Source of the DNA: Methylobacterium mesophilicum
GTDB taxonomy: Bacteria > Pseudomonadota > Alphaproteobacteria > Rhizobiales > Beijerinckiaceae
Assembly: GCF_022179445.1 (NCBI RefSeq)
Contig: NZ_BPQU01000012.1
Span: 1-64,000 of the forward strand
Reading direction: 5' to 3'
DNA: 64,000 nucleotides
Made by a program: the position numbers and the translations under genes. The first letter of the stretch is position 1; every line of letters starts with the position of its first letter. The notes below the pieces were generated by a model, which was not told where the DNA came from, did not search any database, and saw nothing but the letters and a program-made list of their open reading frames with translations. Of the stretch, positions 1 through 9,167 are shown piece after piece.

Positions 1-5
1 GGAGT

Positions 6-82
6 CACATCCACCAGCGTCGCGCTGCCCCTCTCCCGACCCCCTTCGGGGGCCAACCTCCCCCGCAGAGGGGGGAGGGAGA
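6..82. repeat. palindromic repeat family A, partial copy
   Basis: GC-rich repeat with a strong hairpin (ccccc-ttcg-ggggg core, flanked by C-rich and G-rich arms). It matches the right half of the two complete elements at 21454-21629 and 22627-22797, including the lead-in cacatcc. The left half is missing or lies outside the window. Non-coding, dispersed, REP/BIME-like. Confidence 0.75.
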
Positions 83-236
83 GCCGCGGTGTCCCCAGCG
101 TATCCTGCCGAACCCGATGCGTGACTCCGCTAGCAAGTGCGGGAGGGTGACAGGCTGAGGGATCAGGTCCCAGACGTTTCAAAGTGTTTGCAGCAGCGGT
201 CGGCAGATGTCCGCCCCGCTCGGCCGGAAACAGCCT

Positions 237-350
237 CGTCGTCCCGGGGCCGTGAAGCGGAGCCCGGGATCCAGAACCACTATCGGATCAATGACTTGCG
301 CCGTCCGCGGCTTTGGGTTCCGGGCTCGCCTACGGCGCCCCGGGATGACG
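237..350. repeat. palindromic repeat family B, copy 1
   Basis: Element of about 114 bp with inverted ends of the type CGTCatCCCGG...CCGGgATGACG. It matches the copy at 36064-36177: both hold agcggagcccgggatccag and a second half ggttccgggctcgcctacggcgcccc. Dispersed intergenic repeat of the kind common in alphaproteobacteria. Confidence 0.75.
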
Positions 351-672
351 GGGTAGCGGCCGAAGTGTCCGCGGAAACCTGGGATCCGTGGGGGGAAGGG
401 TGGCCCTCTGCAGCTTGCCGCTTCCTCCCGTGCCGCCTTCTCGGCTATGACCTTGGTGAGAGATGGCCGCATGCCGCCGGAGCTCGCCAGCGCGGTTTGA
501 AACGCCTGATCCCGTTGCCAACGCTCCGCGCGTAGAAGTTAATCCAACCACCTCGAAAAGGCTGGATCGGGTCAAGCCTCGATTCGTCCGACGGATCAAT
601 GAGCTGCGAGGGACCTTTCAGGGATCGCCCAACCATCCATCGCGCCTCGATGCACCAAAGCCAGACGGCTGC
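351..672. other. gene-free stretch
   Basis: Nothing convincing beyond the repeats to its left. Short open frames cross 137-640 on both strands, but they run through repeat DNA, lack ribosome-binding sites and resemble no family I know. Confidence 0.5.
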
Positions 673-1284
673 TCAGGCGATCGGCTCGCCGAGCGCCCGA
701 GACGCGCCGGGCCTGCCGGCCAGCCGCTCGTACCAGCGGCGCAGGGCCGGGCGCTCGATGCGCTCGACCGGCAGGTTCAGCCAGCGATGGGCGGCGCAGC
801 CGAGCGCGATGTCGGCGATGCCGAAGCCGTCGCCCACCATGTAATTTCGGTCCGCCAGGTGCGCATCCAGGATGGCCGCCAGCGCCTCCGAGCGCGTGAT
901 CGAGGCTGCGACCACCGTCCGGTCGGGATTCGCCGAGCGGTAGAGCTGCCAGAACGCGTCGCGCATGGCGGGCGTGAAGGTGGTGGCCTGCCAGTCCAGC
1001 CATTGCTCGACGTGGGCGCGGGCCCGCGGATCGGCCGGCAGCGCCAGGGCCGGCGCGGTCGAGGCCACGTAGCGCAGGATGGCGTTCGATTCCCAGAGGA
1101 CGAACCCATCCTCCTCCAGGGTCGGGACCAGCCCGTTCGGGTTCTTGGCGCGATAGGCGGGATCGGCGACGACGCCGTGAGCGCCGCCGGCGTTGATCCG
1201 CTCGTAGGCGAGTCCGGCCTCGTCGAGCCCCCAGACCGCCTTCTGCACGTTCACCGAGGTGAGCCGCCCCCAGAGCTTGCGCAT
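673..1284 (-). CDS. glutathione S-transferase family protein
   Basis: 203 aa. The N-terminal thioredoxin-like half carries the glutathione-site pattern (TSVNVQK near residue 10, then NPNGLVPTLEEDG and the WESNAILRY segment with the conserved Glu-Ser). The C-terminal half is the all-helical GST domain with the ADIALG capping motif. Likely a cytosolic detoxification or conjugation enzyme; the substrate cannot be read from sequence. The ATG at 1284 gives the usual GST start; a GTG two codons upstream is closer to the GGAGG that sits just downstream of the epmB stop. The gene lies 17 nt after epmB and probably shares its transcript. Confidence 0.85.
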   Translation of the reverse strand: MRKLWGRLTSVNVQKAVWGLDEAGLAYERINAGGAHGVVADPAYRAKNPNGLVPTLEEDGFVLWESNAILRYVASTAPALALPADPRARAHVEQWLDWQATTFTPAMRDAFWQLYRSANPDRTVVAASITRSEALAAILDAHLADRNYMVGDGFGIADIALGCAAHRWLNLPVERIERPALRRWYERLAGRPGASRALGEPIA

Positions 1285-1301
1285 CGTCACCAAGACCTCC
1301 C

Positions 1302-2345
1302 TCAGACTTTCGGTGGGTAGGCGTGCTCGCACCCGTTCGGATCGGTCACCCGCGTGCCGTCGGCCGCCTCGCGCAGGTACCCGGGCCCGACCGGCACCTT
1401 GCCGTGGCCGCCTGGAATGTCGAGCACGTAGGTCGGCTGGGCCAGACCCGAGAGGCGACCGCGCAGGGCGCGCATCAGCGCCTGTCCCGCGTCGAGGCTG
1501 GTTCGCAGATGGCCCGTGCCTGGGGCCAGGTCGCCGTGATGCAGGTAGTAGGGCTTGATCCGGTTCTCCACGAAGGTCCGCATCAGCGCCTCGAGGGTCG
1601 CGGGATCGTCGTTGACCCCGCGCAGCAGCACCGACTGGCTGACCATCGGGATCCCGGCATCGACCAGCCGGGCGCAGGCTTCTTGAGCCGCCGGGGTGAA
1701 CTCGCGCGGGTGGTTGGCGTGGAGCGCCACGAACACCGCGCGCCCGAACCGCTTAAGGGACCGCACCAGATCGCCGCCGACGAGGTCGGGCTTCACCACC
1801 GGTACGCGGGTGTGGATCCGCATCACCCGGACATGCGCGATCGCCGACAGCCGCCCGGCGATCGCGCCGAGCCGGCGGGGCGAGAGCGCGAACGGGTCGC
1901 CGCCGGTGACGACGACCTCCCAGATCCGCGGATCCTGCGCGATGTAGGCGAGGGCGCCATCGAGTTCCGCGTCGGTCAGGGAGCCGAGGCCGTCCGGCCC
2001 GACCATCTCCCGGCGGAAACAGAACCGGCAATAGACCGGGCAGATGTGCAACGGCTTCAGCAGCACCCGGTCGGGGTAGCGGTGAACGATGCCCACAACC
2101 GGAGCGTGCGCTTCGTCGCCGATCGGGTCGGCGCGCTCCTCCGGGGCGGCGACGGCCTCTTCGGCCCGCGGCACGAACTGGCGGGCGATCGGATCCGCCG
2201 GGTCGTCCCGGTCGATGAGCTCCGCCATGTCCGGGGTGACCGAGACGGCGTAGCGGGCCAGCACATCGTGCAACGCCTCCGCCTCCGGGCCGGACAGCAA
2301 CCCGGCCTCGGCCAAGTCGGCGGCGCTGCGAAGCGTGCGGTTCAT
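1302..2345 (-). CDS. epmB: EF-P (R)-beta-lysine pathway lysine 2,3-aminomutase
   Basis: 347 aa radical SAM enzyme that converts L-lysine to (R)-beta-lysine, which EpmA attaches to elongation factor P. The radical SAM cluster motif CPVYCRFCF (CxxxCxxC) is seen near residue 104, followed by the glycine-rich VVVTGGDP and a KPYYLHHGD segment typical of the lysine aminomutase family. The length fits the short EpmB type rather than clostridial KamA, which has extra C-terminal sequence. The ATG overlaps the epmA stop (ATGA), so the two are translationally coupled. With epmA and the divergent efp, it forms a complete local beta-lysylation module; no epmC hydroxylase was seen. Confidence 0.9.
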   Translation of the reverse strand: MNRTLRSAADLAEAGLLSGPEAEALHDVLARYAVSVTPDMAELIDRDDPADPIARQFVPRAEEAVAAPEERADPIGDEAHAPVVGIVHRYPDRVLLKPLHICPVYCRFCFRREMVGPDGLGSLTDAELDGALAYIAQDPRIWEVVVTGGDPFALSPRRLGAIAGRLSAIAHVRVMRIHTRVPVVKPDLVGGDLVRSLKRFGRAVFVALHANHPREFTPAAQEACARLVDAGIPMVSQSVLLRGVNDDPATLEALMRTFVENRIKPYYLHHGDLAPGTGHLRTSLDAGQALMRALRGRLSGLAQPTYVLDIPGGHGKVPVGPGYLREAADGTRVTDPNGCEHAYPPKV

Positions 2346-3397
2346 GGCAAGGTCTCCGCCACCGGCGTCCAGATGACGTCGTCGACGCGATCGGCCCCGC
2401 AGGCCAGCATGGCCAAGCGGTCGAACCCGAGGGCGATCCCCGACGCATCGGGCATCACCGCCAATGCTTCGAAGAAGTCGGGGTCGATCGGGTAGGCTTC
2501 GTCGTAAACGCGCAGCTTCACCGCCATCTCCGTGTCGAAACGTCGGCGTAACGTCACCGGGTCTGTCAACTCGCCGAAGGCATTGGCGAGTTCGACGCCG
2601 CAGGCATAGAGTTCGAACCGTTCGGACACCCGCGGATCGCCCGGCACCGGGCGGGCCAAAGCCGCCTCGCCGATCGGGTATTCGCACAGGATCGTCGGGC
2701 GCCCGATGCCGAGATGCGGCTCGATCCGCGCCACCAGAACCCGGGAAAACAGATCCGCCCACGTGTCATCCGGGGCCACCCGCAGGTCCGCCGCCGTCAC
2801 GGCGCCGGCAAGGGCGTCGCGGTCGGTCTCGCCACGCGGCGTTATCGTGGCCAGCAGGTCGATGCCGGCGAAGCGCGCGAAGGCCTCGGCCAGGGTCAGC
2901 CGCTCGGCCTCCGCGAAAGGGTCGGCCTCCCGGCCCCGGTAGACGAACCGGCGCGTGCCGGCGGTCTCGGCGGCGAGCGCCAGAAGCTCGGCGCAATCCA
3001 CCATCAACGCCGTGTACGGCACCCCGGCGCGGTACCATTCCAGCATGGTGAATTCGGGGTGGTGAAGCGGGCCGCGCTCGCGGTTTCGGAACACCCGGGC
3101 GACGCTGAGCAGCCGCGCCTCGCCTGCCGCCAGCAGCTTCTTGCAGGCAAATTCAGGAGAGGTGTGCAGGTAGAGCGGCGTCCGCGCGCCACTCCCGCCG
3201 ATCGCCTCTGTGGCAAACGCCGAGAGATGCGCCTCGTTACCGGGCGAGACCTGCAGGCAGGCGGTCTCGGCCTCGACGAAATCCCGCTCCGCAAACCAGG
3301 CCCGGAACGCGGCCAGGATCCGGTTGCGCAGCAACAGGCGAGGCCGGCGGTCGGCGTGGCGGTCAGGCGCCCACCAGGGCGAGACGGCTCCGGTCAC
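2342..3397 (-). CDS. epmA: elongation factor P--(R)-beta-lysine ligase
   Basis: 351 aa from a GTG at 3397. Class II lysyl-tRNA-synthetase-like catalytic core without the tRNA anticodon-binding domain. It activates (R)-beta-lysine and transfers it to the conserved lysine of EF-P. Class II motif 2 is visible as FRNRERGPLHHPEFTMLEWY (near residue 105) and motif 3 as GIALGFDRLAML near the C terminus. The GTG was chosen because GGAG lies 7 nt upstream and because EpmA proteins begin a few residues before a WW-x-PDRHADRRP segment, seen here. An open frame continues upstream without a better start. It overlaps epmB by 4 nt and diverges from efp. Confidence 0.88.
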   Translation of the reverse strand: MTGAVSPWWAPDRHADRRPRLLLRNRILAAFRAWFAERDFVEAETACLQVSPGNEAHLSAFATEAIGGSGARTPLYLHTSPEFACKKLLAAGEARLLSVARVFRNRERGPLHHPEFTMLEWYRAGVPYTALMVDCAELLALAAETAGTRRFVYRGREADPFAEAERLTLAEAFARFAGIDLLATITPRGETDRDALAGAVTAADLRVAPDDTWADLFSRVLVARIEPHLGIGRPTILCEYPIGEAALARPVPGDPRVSERFELYACGVELANAFGELTDPVTLRRRFDTEMAVKLRVYDEAYPIDPDFFEALAVMPDASGIALGFDRLAMLACGADRVDDVIWTPVAETLP

Positions 3398-3631
3398 AAT
3401 CGGTCTCCAGCATGGCCGGCCCCAGGCACGAGCGAGCGGGCCTGAGTGTGAACCGGGCGCCAGGTTCGCCTCCGATCCACGTCGGGGACGCATCGGTGCC
3501 GCGTGCCGAGACCGCCGGTTGAGGTTCGCCGGCTGGCAACCACGCCGCAGATGCGATAGTGGCGGGGCCTGAGATCCAGTGCACGCGCTTGGCGCGTGCC
3601 GACCCGCCTTGTCAATGCAGGACCGAATTCC

Positions 3632-4198
3632 GTGAAGGTGATCGCCTCAACGCTCCGCAAGGGCAACGTCGTCGACAAGGACGGCAAGCTCTACGTGATC
3701 CTGTTCGTCGAGAACATCCACCCCGGCAAGGGCACCCCGGTGACCCAGCTCGACATGCGCCGCATCACGGACGGCGTGAAGGTGTCCGAGCGCTACCGGA
3801 CCACCGAGCAGGTCGAGCGGGCCTTCGTGGAGGATCGCGAGCACACCTTCCTGTACAGCGACGCCGAGGGGTTCCACTTCATGAACCCCGAGAGCTACGA
3901 GCAGGTCGCGGTGCCGGCGGACGTGGTCGGCGATGCCGCCCCCTACCTGCAGGAGGGCATGGCCGTGATGCTGTCGAGCCATAACGACGTGCCGCTGACC
4001 ATCGAGCTTCCCCAGCGGGTGACCCTGGAGGTCACCGAGACCGAGCCGGTCCTTAAGGGCCAGACCGCCTCTTCGTCCTACAAGCCGGCCACCCTCTCGA
4101 ACGGCGTGCGCACCACCGTGCCGCCGCACATTGCTGCCGGTACCCGCGTCGTCGTGATGACGGCGGACGGCGCCTACGTCGAACGCGCCAAGGACTGA
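3632..4198 (+). CDS. efp: elongation factor P
   Basis: 188 aa, exactly the usual EF-P length, from a GTG at 3632 (protein begins [12 protein letters not shown]). EF-P binds stalled ribosomes between the P and E sites and restores peptide-bond formation at polyproline stretches. Domain I has the modification loop HPGKG with the acceptor Lys at residue 33, equivalent to Lys34 of E. coli EF-P. Domains II and III follow, with the C-terminal signature region near [12 protein letters not shown]. Because epmA and epmB lie back to back with it, this lysine is most likely beta-lysylated. An ATG 36 nt upstream would add a 12-residue extension not typical of the family. Confidence 0.95.
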   Translation: MKVIASTLRKGNVVDKDGKLYVILFVENIHPGKGTPVTQLDMRRITDGVKVSERYRTTEQVERAFVEDREHTFLYSDAEGFHFMNPESYEQVAVPADVVGDAAPYLQEGMAVMLSSHNDVPLTIELPQRVTLEVTETEPVLKGQTASSSYKPATLSNGVRTTVPPHIAAGTRVVVMTADGAYVERAKD

Positions 4199-4234
4199 TT
4201 GTTTCGGATTTCGCGCGGCGGGTTGATGATTGCA

Positions 4235-4259
4235 CGGGCAGGGAATCTCATCCTGCCCG
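4235..4259. terminator. hairpin downstream of efp
   Basis: Perfect 8-bp stem (cgggcagg / cctgcccg) with a 9-nt loop, 37 nt after the efp stop codon. There is no T-run, as is common for terminators in very GC-rich genomes. Confidence 0.45.
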
Positions 4260-4423
4260 CGCCCTGTTCCTCGGAGGCCGACGCAAGGCGGAAGCCTCTC
4301 GAGAGTTCTCCCGATCGTTCGACGATCCCCGGCCGGCTACCCCGAAGCCCGCGATCCGTTCGTCTCAGGACCAAGGTGGTGGGTAGGACGGACCGTGCGC
4401 CATCGTGCAGCGCAGCCGCGACT

Positions 4424-5437
4424 TTACCTCGGCATCCGCGAGGCCGCCTCGATCGCCCCGTAGCAGCCCTGCGATAGGGCTTGTGCCCGCGACCGCTCCG
4501 CCGGACTGAACGGGCGGCCATCCTCGCGAAACAGATCCTCCTTGAGCAGCGCGTCGGAGGTGCACCGGGCTGCGATGCGGCAGAGCGGCGGCTCGCCGCC
4601 GGTTCGTGAGCAGATCGTCACGTAATCGGCCCGGAACGCGCGCAGACCGGCCATCGGGTTCGGTCCCGTCAGGGTGACGAGGCCGGTGAGCAGCCCGAGC
4701 AGCACGGGCTGGTGGACGAGGTACACGATCAGGCTGTGGCGCCCCAAGAACGTCGCCGCACGCCCAAGCGCCGAACGCGGCGTCCAGTTGCCGAACCGGG
4801 ATCGCGCAAGACGCGGCAGGCCGAGCCGCCCGAGGACGATCCCCGACAGGACGAACCCGAACCACGGGAACAGCGGCACGTAATCGTTGGTTCGCGGCGT
4901 CCCGGAACCGAGGCCGAGGAAGAACAAGATCGGGTCATCGAGGAGAGACGCGTGCACCAGGAGAGGCATGGCGAAGACCGCCACCGCGGCGAGTGCCGTC
5001 ACGGCTAAGGGGGCGAAGAGGAACGGCAGGCCGAGTACGCTCGAGACGGCGATGCAGTGCAGGATGCCGAAGAAGACGTACGCGTCGGGAAAGGCGATCC
5101 AGGTCCCGAGTGTGACGAGGAGCGCCGCCCCACCGATCCGCGCGAGCCGCAGCACGGTCTGGCGCGGACGGATGCCGCGCCCGTTCATCAGCACAAGTCC
5201 GACGCCGACAAGGGTGAGGAAGGTCCCGGCGATCGTCTCCGCCGCCCGATGGCCCGCCGCCGTCAGAGCATAATTCTCGGCCGTCAGCCGCAGGAAGCCG
5301 AGGTCCCAAAGCGTGTGGTAGCTCGCCATCGCCACGAGGGCCGCCGCCCGCGCCGCATCGATGATCGGGTAGCGGCCTGCCGGTGCGGCGCGCGTGGGCG
5401 GCTCAAGGGGCTCGGGAGGTGTGGGCACTATCGACAT
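4424..5437 (-). CDS. DUF1624-like (heparan-alpha-glucosaminide N-acetyltransferase-type) membrane protein
   Basis: 337 aa from the ATG at 5437. An N-terminal PIIDAARAAALVAMASYHTLWDLGF segment resembles the start of the DUF1624/OpgC-like acyltransferase superfamily (DxxR-like start, then a His in the first membrane segment). Seven or more hydrophobic stretches follow, including FFGILHCIAVSSVLGLPFL and LGRHSLIVYLVHQPVLLGLL, both typical of this family. The charged C-terminal tail has four cysteines. Probably an inner-membrane protein that moves acyl groups to an extracytoplasmic substrate; the substrate is unknown. The open frame continues to 5680 but the extra N-terminus looks non-coding. Confidence 0.75.
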   Translation of the reverse strand: MSIVPTPPEPLEPPTRAAPAGRYPIIDAARAAALVAMASYHTLWDLGFLRLTAENYALTAAGHRAAETIAGTFLTLVGVGLVLMNGRGIRPRQTVLRLARIGGAALLVTLGTWIAFPDAYVFFGILHCIAVSSVLGLPFLFAPLAVTALAAVAVFAMPLLVHASLLDDPILFFLGLGSGTPRTNDYVPLFPWFGFVLSGIVLGRLGLPRLARSRFGNWTPRSALGRAATFLGRHSLIVYLVHQPVLLGLLTGLVTLTGPNPMAGLRAFRADYVTICSRTGGEPPLCRIAARCTSDALLKEDLFREDGRPFSPAERSRAQALSQGCYGAIEAASRMPR

Positions 5438-5784
5438 GGCGATGGGCTCAAACCACGCCTGGACCTCGGACGCCACCGCTACTCGAAGCCGCAACGCGCC
5501 CGGACCCATATCGCGATTGCTCTCGAAGACGTGAACGCGGGCCCACGACGGTCGCAGAAACCTGATTGGAAGCCATAAGGCGGGCGAACCAGATGCCTTG
5601 ATAGCGACAGGACGCCCAATTCGGCTCTCCCTGCGACCGATCGACTGTTGCGGACCTGCCTCCCCCAGGCAAGATTGCAACTCGCTAGGGCTCCAATGCC
5701 GGTCATATGGGCTTTCCGCGAATCAGGACTTCGTTAATCTTGTTGTGAGAGCGCGCGGCGTGATTCGGTGTAGGTTGCTCGGCC
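5438..5784. other. gene-free divergent intergenic region
   Basis: Lies between two divergent genes and must hold both promoters. A less GC-rich patch at about 5700-5760, just upstream of the cold-shock gene, is the likeliest promoter position. No clear operator palindrome was seen. Confidence 0.4.
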
Positions 5785-6390
5785 ATGTCTGATGAACGCG
5801 GATCCGGGCCGCAGAACCCCAGTCGGATCGAGGACAGCCGTGTCGCCGAAGCGGCGGCCGGCGAGGACGAGGCTTTCGACCTCGTGGAGGTCTCCGGCCG
5901 CATCAAATGGTTCGACGTGTCCAAGGGCTTCGGCTTCATCGTACCTGACGACGGCGCCCCCGACATCCTGCTGCACGTCACCTGCCTTCGGCGGGACGGG
6001 TTCCAGGCGGCCAGCGAGGGCGCGCGCATCGTTGTCGAGGCGGTGGAGCGCCCGCGCGGCTGGCAGGCGTTCAAAGTCCTGTCTCTCGACCAGTCCGCGG
6101 CTGTGCATCCCTCCGAGATGCCGATGCCGCGCACCCATGTCTCGGTCACGCCCACGAGCGGCCTGGAGACGGCGGTGGTGAAGTGGTTCAACCGCTTGCG
6201 CGGCTTCGGCTTCCTGACCCGCGGCGACGGCACACCCGACATTTTCGTCCACATGGAAACTCTGCGCCGCTACGGCATCGCCGAACTCAAGCCAGGCGAC
6301 GCCGTATTGGTACGCTACGGTGACGGCTCCAAAGGTGTGATGGCGGCCGAGATCCGTCTCGTCGACGGGGCGCTCCCGGCCTCGCACTGA
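5785..6390 (+). CDS. double cold-shock-domain protein
   Basis: 201 aa with two cold-shock domains in tandem. The first, about residues 36-105, has the RNP1-like KGFGFI and the RNP2-like DILLHVT. The second, about 128-195, has [14 protein letters not shown] and [10 protein letters not shown] Ser/Glu-rich N-terminal arm of about 30 residues precedes them. Cold-shock domains bind single-stranded RNA/DNA, and tandem-domain versions of about 200 aa are usual in Rhizobiales, where they act as RNA chaperones. Start ATG at 5785. Confidence 0.9.
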   Translation: MSDERGSGPQNPSRIEDSRVAEAAAGEDEAFDLVEVSGRIKWFDVSKGFGFIVPDDGAPDILLHVTCLRRDGFQAASEGARIVVEAVERPRGWQAFKVLSLDQSAAVHPSEMPMPRTHVSVTPTSGLETAVVKWFNRLRGFGFLTRGDGTPDIFVHMETLRRYGIAELKPGDAVLVRYGDGSKGVMAAEIRLVDGALPASH

Positions 6391-6465
6391 CGCCCCAATT
6401 CGCGCGCGCTATCTGTACCCGCGGTCGGCACACCGCCCGCGATCGCGTTTCCCGAGAGGCAGTCC

Positions 6466-6960
6466 TTGAGAGTTCTTTTCCGCGTCTCGCAGGCGGCGGC
6501 CATAGCCTGCCTCATCCTGGTCGCACCGGTTCCCGTTCACCAGGCCACTGCCCAGAGCGCGGCGCCGCAGAACGCCGCCAAGACAGAGCCGCTGATCATC
6601 GCCACCAAGGCCGGGCCGAAGCGGTTCGACGTCGAAGTGATGCGTGACGACGCCAGCCGATCCCGCGGGCTGATGTTCCGCCGGCACATGGCGCCCGAGC
6701 ATGGCATGCTGTTCGATTTCGAACGCGCCGAACCCGTGACCATGTGGATGAAGAACACCTATCTCCCCCTCGACATGTTGTTCATCCGCCCGGATGGGAC
6801 CGTGAGCCGGATCGCAGCCGACACCGAGCCGCTTTCGACCGCGATCATCCCGTCCGGCGGCCCTGTCTCCGCTGTGCTCGAACTCAATGCCGGGACCGCC
6901 GCTAAGCTCGGGATTCAAGTCGGCGACCGGGTCGAGCACCCTTTGTTCAAGGAGCGATGA
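6466..6960 (+). CDS. DUF192 family exported protein
   Basis: 164 aa from a TTG preceded by gagaggc. A cleavable signal peptide of about 29 residues ends near ATAQ. The DUF192 core follows, with RSRGLMFRRHM, the conserved GMLFDF and MWMKNTYLPLDMLFI, and the end VGDRVEHPLF. The family is a small beta-rich periplasmic or lipoprotein fold of unknown function. In many alphaproteobacteria it follows a cold-shock gene exactly as here, which supports both calls. Confidence 0.88.
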   Translation: MRVLFRVSQAAAIACLILVAPVPVHQATAQSAAPQNAAKTEPLIIATKAGPKRFDVEVMRDDASRSRGLMFRRHMAPEHGMLFDFERAEPVTMWMKNTYLPLDMLFIRPDGTVSRIAADTEPLSTAIIPSGGPVSAVLELNAGTAAKLGIQVGDRVEHPLFKER

Positions 6961-7079
6961 AGCGATCGGGCCTGCCGCGAACGCAGCGGGAACAATGGCC
7001 TTGACCGTCGGGATGTTCCGCGCCAATGTTCCGGAATTGTTCCGGTGCTTCGGAGTGCCGGCCCTGCGCGGAGGACCCG

Positions 7080-7484
7080 ATGAGCGACGTGGCCGATGCC
7101 GAATTGTTCGGCAACGACGATTGGTCGGTTAGCGTGGATGGGCTTGAGCACCGCGCTACCGGTTACTTCATCAGCCGGGACGCCGTGACGATACGGCGTG
7201 CCGAGGGCCTTTGGGACTGGCCCCTACAATTGGCCGAGAAGAGCTGGTGCCGGCCGAGTCTGTTTCGCGAGGCGTTCCTGGCAGCGCTCGACCGCTTCGG
7301 AATCGCGCGCGACGCCGGCCTGACCCGATCCTTCGCGCTGGGTTACGGGATCCGGGCAGGGGACGCATCCACGTCGGACGGCTTCGTTACGCTTGCCGAC
7401 GTGCTGAAGCCCCGCGCCGTTCCGGCAACGGTCCGCATCGCCGCCGAGCCGGCCGCGCGCGCCTTGGCGGCGGCAGGCGCGTGA
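7080..7484 (+). CDS. hypothetical protein
   Basis: 134 aa from the ATG at 7080, preceded by gcggagga. Acidic and soluble, with no signal peptide or membrane segment. It contains the patterns LEHRATGYFISRD and LWDWPLQLAEKSW. I do not recognise the family. The open frame starts 18 codons earlier, but that part has no ribosome-binding sequence. Confidence 0.7.
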   Translation: MSDVADAELFGNDDWSVSVDGLEHRATGYFISRDAVTIRRAEGLWDWPLQLAEKSWCRPSLFREAFLAALDRFGIARDAGLTRSFALGYGIRAGDASTSDGFVTLADVLKPRAVPATVRIAAEPAARALAAAGA

Positions 7485-7567
7485 ACGCCAGTTCGTGCCG
7501 GGGTCGCATTTGACCACGGCCGGTGCCGGCAGATAGCCCTCTACGCTGTACCGCGGGAGGGAAGATC

Positions 7568-8440
7568 ATGGCAGACAGCAATCACGCCGGACTCGACGGG
7601 TTGGTGACACCGCCATTGTCGCGGCGCGGCTTCGTGATGACCAGTCTCATCAGCGGTCTGACTGTCGCCACGACCCGTGTCGAGGCGCAGGTGATTCACA
7701 CCGATGCGACCGGTATCGAGGCGGGCGAGGTCAAGATCCCGGCGGCCGACGGTCCGATGCCAGCCTACAGGGCGGTGCCCGCCGGGGAGGGGCCTTTTCC
7801 TGTCGTACTGGTGATCGAAGAGATCTTCGGGGTCCACGAGTATATCAAGGATATCTGCCGTCGCCTCGCCAAGGCCGGCTACTGCGCCGTCGCACCCGAA
7901 CTCTACGCCCGGCAGGGCGACCTCTCGACCATGACGGATCCTAAGATCATCATCCGGGACGTCATCTCGAAAACGCCGGACGCACAGTGGATCGGCGATC
8001 TCGACGCCACCGCGGCTTGGGCGGCCTCCGCTGCCAAGGGCGATGCCGGCCGACTCGGCGTGATGGGGTGGTGCCGAGGTGGTCGCGACGCCTGGCTTTA
8101 CGCGGCGCATCGTCGCGACTTGAAGGCGGCGGTCGCTTGGTACGGACCACTGGGCGGCGATCGGACCGATATTCAGCCGCGCACCGCCGGAGATGTGGCG
8201 GCCGAGATCCATGCGCCGTTGCTTGCCCTCTACGGTGGCGCCGACACCGGCATCCCGCCCGCATCCGCAGAGGAAGCTCGCGACAAGGCCAGGCATGCGG
8301 GCAGGAGCGTCGAACTCGTGATCTACCCGGATGCGCCGCACGGATTTCATGCGGATTATCGCCCGAGCTACCGCAAGGACGCGGCCGAGGATGGCTGGGC
8401 CCGCGCTCTCGCCTTCCTGAAAGCCAACGGCGTCGGCTGA
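7568..8440 (+). CDS. dienelactone hydrolase family protein, Tat-exported
   Basis: 290 aa from the ATG at 7568 behind GGAGGG. An N-terminal twin-arginine-like segment (SRRGFVMTSLISGL) suggests export. The alpha/beta-hydrolase core shows the dienelactone hydrolase triad: Cys in the elbow GWCRGG, Asp in GGADTGIP and His in DAPHGFHADYR. Family members hydrolyse dienelactones and related esters; the real substrate is open. It stands alone between a hypothetical gene and a response regulator. Confidence 0.88.
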   Translation: MADSNHAGLDGLVTPPLSRRGFVMTSLISGLTVATTRVEAQVIHTDATGIEAGEVKIPAADGPMPAYRAVPAGEGPFPVVLVIEEIFGVHEYIKDICRRLAKAGYCAVAPELYARQGDLSTMTDPKIIIRDVISKTPDAQWIGDLDATAAWAASAAKGDAGRLGVMGWCRGGRDAWLYAAHRRDLKAAVAWYGPLGGDRTDIQPRTAGDVAAEIHAPLLALYGGADTGIPPASAEEARDKARHAGRSVELVIYPDAPHGFHADYRPSYRKDAAEDGWARALAFLKANGVG

Positions 8441-8631
8441 TCAAACCGCTCCTGGCGGTCTTGGCGGGATGTTCCTGGATGGCTGTGCTTCCCGGGACAC
8501 GGCCACAACTTGCCGAATATGCGAGGGTCGCAGGAGGATCTGTGCCTGCGCGGGTCCGGCCCTTCGCGACGATCAGAGCGTTGAACCGATCGTCGCGACC
8601 GCCGTTCAGCCCCTGTAGAGTGTCCCGGCCC

Positions 8632-9087
8632 ATGAGCGACTCGGTACAGCCCGGACAGAAGCCCGTGATCCTCGTCGTGGAGGACCAACCCGACGAGCGC
8701 TTCCTCGCGGCCACTCTCCTGGAGGATACTGGCTTCACGGTGATTGAGGCCGAGACTGCCGAACTGGCTCTCGCCATCCTCAACGACCGTGCCGACGAAG
8801 TCAGTGTCGTGTTCTCCGATGTGCGTACGCCCGGACCGATCGGCGGATTCGAACTTGCGCGGATTATCGGCGTGACCTGGCCGCGCGTCCGTGTGCTGCT
8901 CACCTCCGGGGATGCGGGCGACCAGCCGAGCGACCTACGCATGTCGGCGACCTTCATCCCGAAGCCCTGGCGCGCCGAGGATATTCTGGCCTGGGTCGAG
9001 CAGGCCGCGGGCCGTCCCTCGGTGTCGACCGGCCCGGCGGTGATCGGACCGGGCGGAAAATTAATTACGCCGGGTCTGGAAACCTGA
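8632..9087 (+). CDS. single-domain response regulator
   Basis: 151 aa receiver domain with no output domain. Seen are the acidic pair in VVEDQPDE, the phospho-acceptor Asp in VVFSDVRTP, the Thr/Ser switch position in LLTSGD and the conserved Lys in FIPKPW. A tail of about 25 Gly/Pro-rich residues follows. No histidine kinase is adjacent. Start ATG at 8632. It may relay phosphate to, or compete with, the general stress response, given the NepR-like protein encoded next to it (inference). Confidence 0.88.
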   Translation: MSDSVQPGQKPVILVVEDQPDERFLAATLLEDTGFTVIEAETAELALAILNDRADEVSVVFSDVRTPGPIGGFELARIIGVTWPRVRVLLTSGDAGDQPSDLRMSATFIPKPWRAEDILAWVEQAAGRPSVSTGPAVIGPGGKLITPGLET

Positions 9088-9167
9088 GACCTACTCCGGG
9101 TTGTACGGCACTCCCGGGGCGCTAGCCGCCCGATCCCGAACAACTCCGTCGGCAGCTCAGATCAATC

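Noticed and set aside
463-1320. 285-codon plus-strand frame over the GST gene
   Set aside because: Overlaps a clear minus-strand GST and starts in repeat DNA.
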